From Planctomycetota bacterium (GTDB lineage Bacteria; Planctomycetota; SBBH01; JACQRN01), in NCBI GenBank assembly GCA_016206515.1, contig JACQRN010000003.1, positions 1 to 8,473 of the forward strand: a stretch of DNA of 8,473 bases, read 5' to 3'. This document shows positions 7,351 through 8,473 of this stretch, in pieces (position 1 is the stretch's first letter; each line of letters begins with the position of its first letter). The position numbers and the translations under genes were made by a program. The notes beneath the pieces are model-generated. The model was not told where the DNA came from. It was given only the letters and a program-made list of their open reading frames with translations, and made no database searches.

Positions 7351-8473
7351 CGGTGTTCATCGGACGGCGGTTGCCGTTTCGGTCCAGAACGTAGGAAAGC
7401 GCCACCGGCGAGGAGAAGTGGGGGAGAGTCATCCTCGCCCCCGTCAGGCGCCCCGTGAGGTCGTACGACAACTCCACCGACGAATCCCCGTCCCGCGCCA
7501 GGGTCAGGAACCCCAGGTCGTTGTAGTCGAACTCGACGACCTCCCCGCCCGGGAGGAACTTCCTCCGCAGCCGATGCGCCTCGTCGTAGTGCAGGAGGAT
7601 CTCCTGGCCGCGCGCATTGCGCACCGCCGAGAGGTCCCGCCCGGCGGTATAGAAGTACTCGTCCGTCTGGCCCAGGGGGTTGCGGGTGGAGGAGAGGAGC
7701 CCCGCCTCGCTTGTCCCGAACGTCGTCTCGAATCCGCGCGCGTCCCGGACCCCCTCCAGGTCCCCGGAAGGGAGGTACCGGTACCCGGTCCGGTGCAGGA
7801 GAGGATCCTCCGCCTCGACAAGGCGCCCCATCGCGTCGAGGAAGAATCTCGTGATGCGCCCGTCGGGCGTCTCGATCTCGCGCACGTCCCCGGAGGGGGT
7901 GTACCGGATGCGCGTGATCCGGTGGAGCGGGTCCTCGATCTCGGCAAGATTGAGCGTCCCGGGGTCGTACCGGAACCTGAACTCCCTCCCCAGGGCGTCG
8001 CGCGCGGCGATAGGGAGGCCGTGGGACTCGTAGTCGACCTCGGTGCGCTGAAGGAGGGCGTTGACGACAGCGGTCGGGTTCCCCACCGCGTCGTAGGAGA
8101 TGCTCGTGCGCTTCCCCTCGAAGTCGTCGAAGAGGGTCACCTCCTGGAAGTTGGAGTATGCGAAACGCGCTTCGGCCGATAAGGCGTCCTCCCGGAAGCG
8201 CAGGACGTTCCCGTTCGCGTCGCGATCGAAGCGGGCCTCGGACAGATTCGACCGCCGCAAGAGGGTGAGGTCCCCGTTGCGGTCGCGCTCGGCGGTCGTC
8301 ACGCGCCCCAGGGGGTCGGCGATCTCCCGCGCCGCGCCGTAGGAGTCGGTGCGGAAGGCGTAGGAGGAGCCGTCCCCATCCTCGAAGGTGGCAAGAACCG
8401 CCTCGGGACGCAGGACCGGCGCCGGGTTCCCTTGCGTCCCGGTCCCGGGCGGGAGGTCGTCCAGGAGCGCGCT
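7202..8473 (-). CDS. YD-repeat (RHS-type) protein, C-terminal part, apparently truncated; 5' end outside window
   Basis: The minus frame is open from the right edge to TGA at 7204-7202 and gives 423 residues. Up to about 7367 the sequence is a run of YD repeats spaced about 20 residues apart: FDRDANGNVLRF, SYDAVGNPTAVV, DALGREFRFRYD, FLDAMGRLVEAEDPL, HYDEAHRLRRKF, DYNDLGFLTLARD, SYDLTGRLTGAR, YVLDRNGNR. Such repeats form the beta-strand shell of RHS/YD proteins, usually secreted or surface-bound and sometimes toxin carriers. After NGNR the repeats stop. The last 54 residues are a Pro/Arg/Ser-rich tail, mostly encoded antisense to the end of glgB, with no family resemblance. No RHS core end motif or toxin domain follows. 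The gene is either cut off by a rearrangement next to glgB or naturally ends in a by-chance tail. No real start is visible; the GTG at 8302 sits inside the repeat run and is not the start. Substrate or partner unknown. Confidence 0.75.
   Translation of the reverse strand, partial: SALLDDLPPGTGTQGNPAPVLRPEAVLATFEDGDGSSYAFRTDSYGAAREIADPLGRVTTAERDRNGDLTLLRRSNLSEARFDRDANGNVLRFREDALSAEARFAYSNFQEVTLFDDFEGKRTSISYDAVGNPTAVVNALLQRTEVDYESHGLPIAARDALGREFRFRYDPGTLNLAEIEDPLHRITRIRYTPSGDVREIETPDGRITRFFLDAMGRLVEAEDPLLHRTGYRYLPSGDLEGVRDARGFETTFGTSEAGLLSSTRNPLGQTDEYFYTAGRDLSAVRNARGQEILLHYDEAHRLRRKFLPGGEVVEFDYNDLGFLTLARDGDSSVELSYDLTGRLTGARMTLPHFSSPVALSYVLDRNGNRRPMNTATPAPRARGPTGGAAPRGPSTAPPSTGPVRRSRCRDSRRSRPRSTPRPY

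Noticed and set aside
7351..7420. Terminator after glgB
   Set aside because: No strong hairpin with a T-run is visible, and the stretch is coding on the minus strand.
1..8473. CRISPR arrays, tRNA or rRNA genes, insertion sequences, defence systems
   Set aside because: No direct-repeat arrays, RNA signatures, transposase motifs or terminal repeats were seen. All but a few dozen bases are explained by protein-coding genes.

Overview
This is a very GC-rich bacterial window, tightly packed and almost free of intergenic DNA. It uses non-ATG starts (TTG and GTG) and many of its stop/start junctions touch or overlap. The gene content is carbon-storage and central-metabolism housekeeping. The sequence does not fix a phylum. 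High GC, a fused formiminotransferase-cyclodeaminase and a YD-repeat protein would suit several GC-rich lineages such as Acidobacteriota, Gemmatimonadota, Eisenbacteria-like groups or Myxococcota, but this is only a guess.

Layout from left to right. (1) 1-108, + strand: the last 35 residues of an unidentified protein. (2) 126-2381, - strand: maeB, a malic enzyme fused to a phosphotransacetylase-like domain. (3) 2384-3937, - strand: ftcD, a bifunctional glutamate formiminotransferase/formimidoyltetrahydrofolate cyclodeaminase. Its stop lies 2 bases before the maeB start, so ftcD-maeB reads as a leftward operon. (4) 3938-3961: a 24-bp divergent gap holding a perfect TATAAT on the minus strand and the malQ ribosome binding site on the plus strand. 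(5) 3962-5467, + strand: malQ, a GH77 4-alpha-glucanotransferase. (6) 5464-7350, + strand: glgB, the glycogen branching enzyme, overlapping the malQ stop by 4 bases (GTGA). (7) 7202 to the right edge, - strand: the C-terminal part of a YD-repeat (RHS-type) protein. Its recognisable sequence ends at about 7367, and its frame then runs 149 bases antisense into the end of glgB.

malQ and glgB form a rightward glycogen/maltodextrin unit: MalQ shuffles alpha-1,4 chains and GlgB adds alpha-1,6 branches. The leftward unit pairs folate one-carbon/histidine-derived chemistry (FtcD) with malate decarboxylation to pyruvate plus reduced cofactor (MaeB). No direct pathway link between these two enzymes is evident.

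No undescribed defence, mobile or RNA system is visible. The points most worth a second look are the 24-bp divergent promoter region with a probable leaderless, TTG-started ftcD; the YD-repeat gene that ends against glgB; the PTA domain of MaeB, which lacks a catalytic Ser-Arg pair; and long G/C homopolymers placed in the inter-domain linkers of two enzymes.
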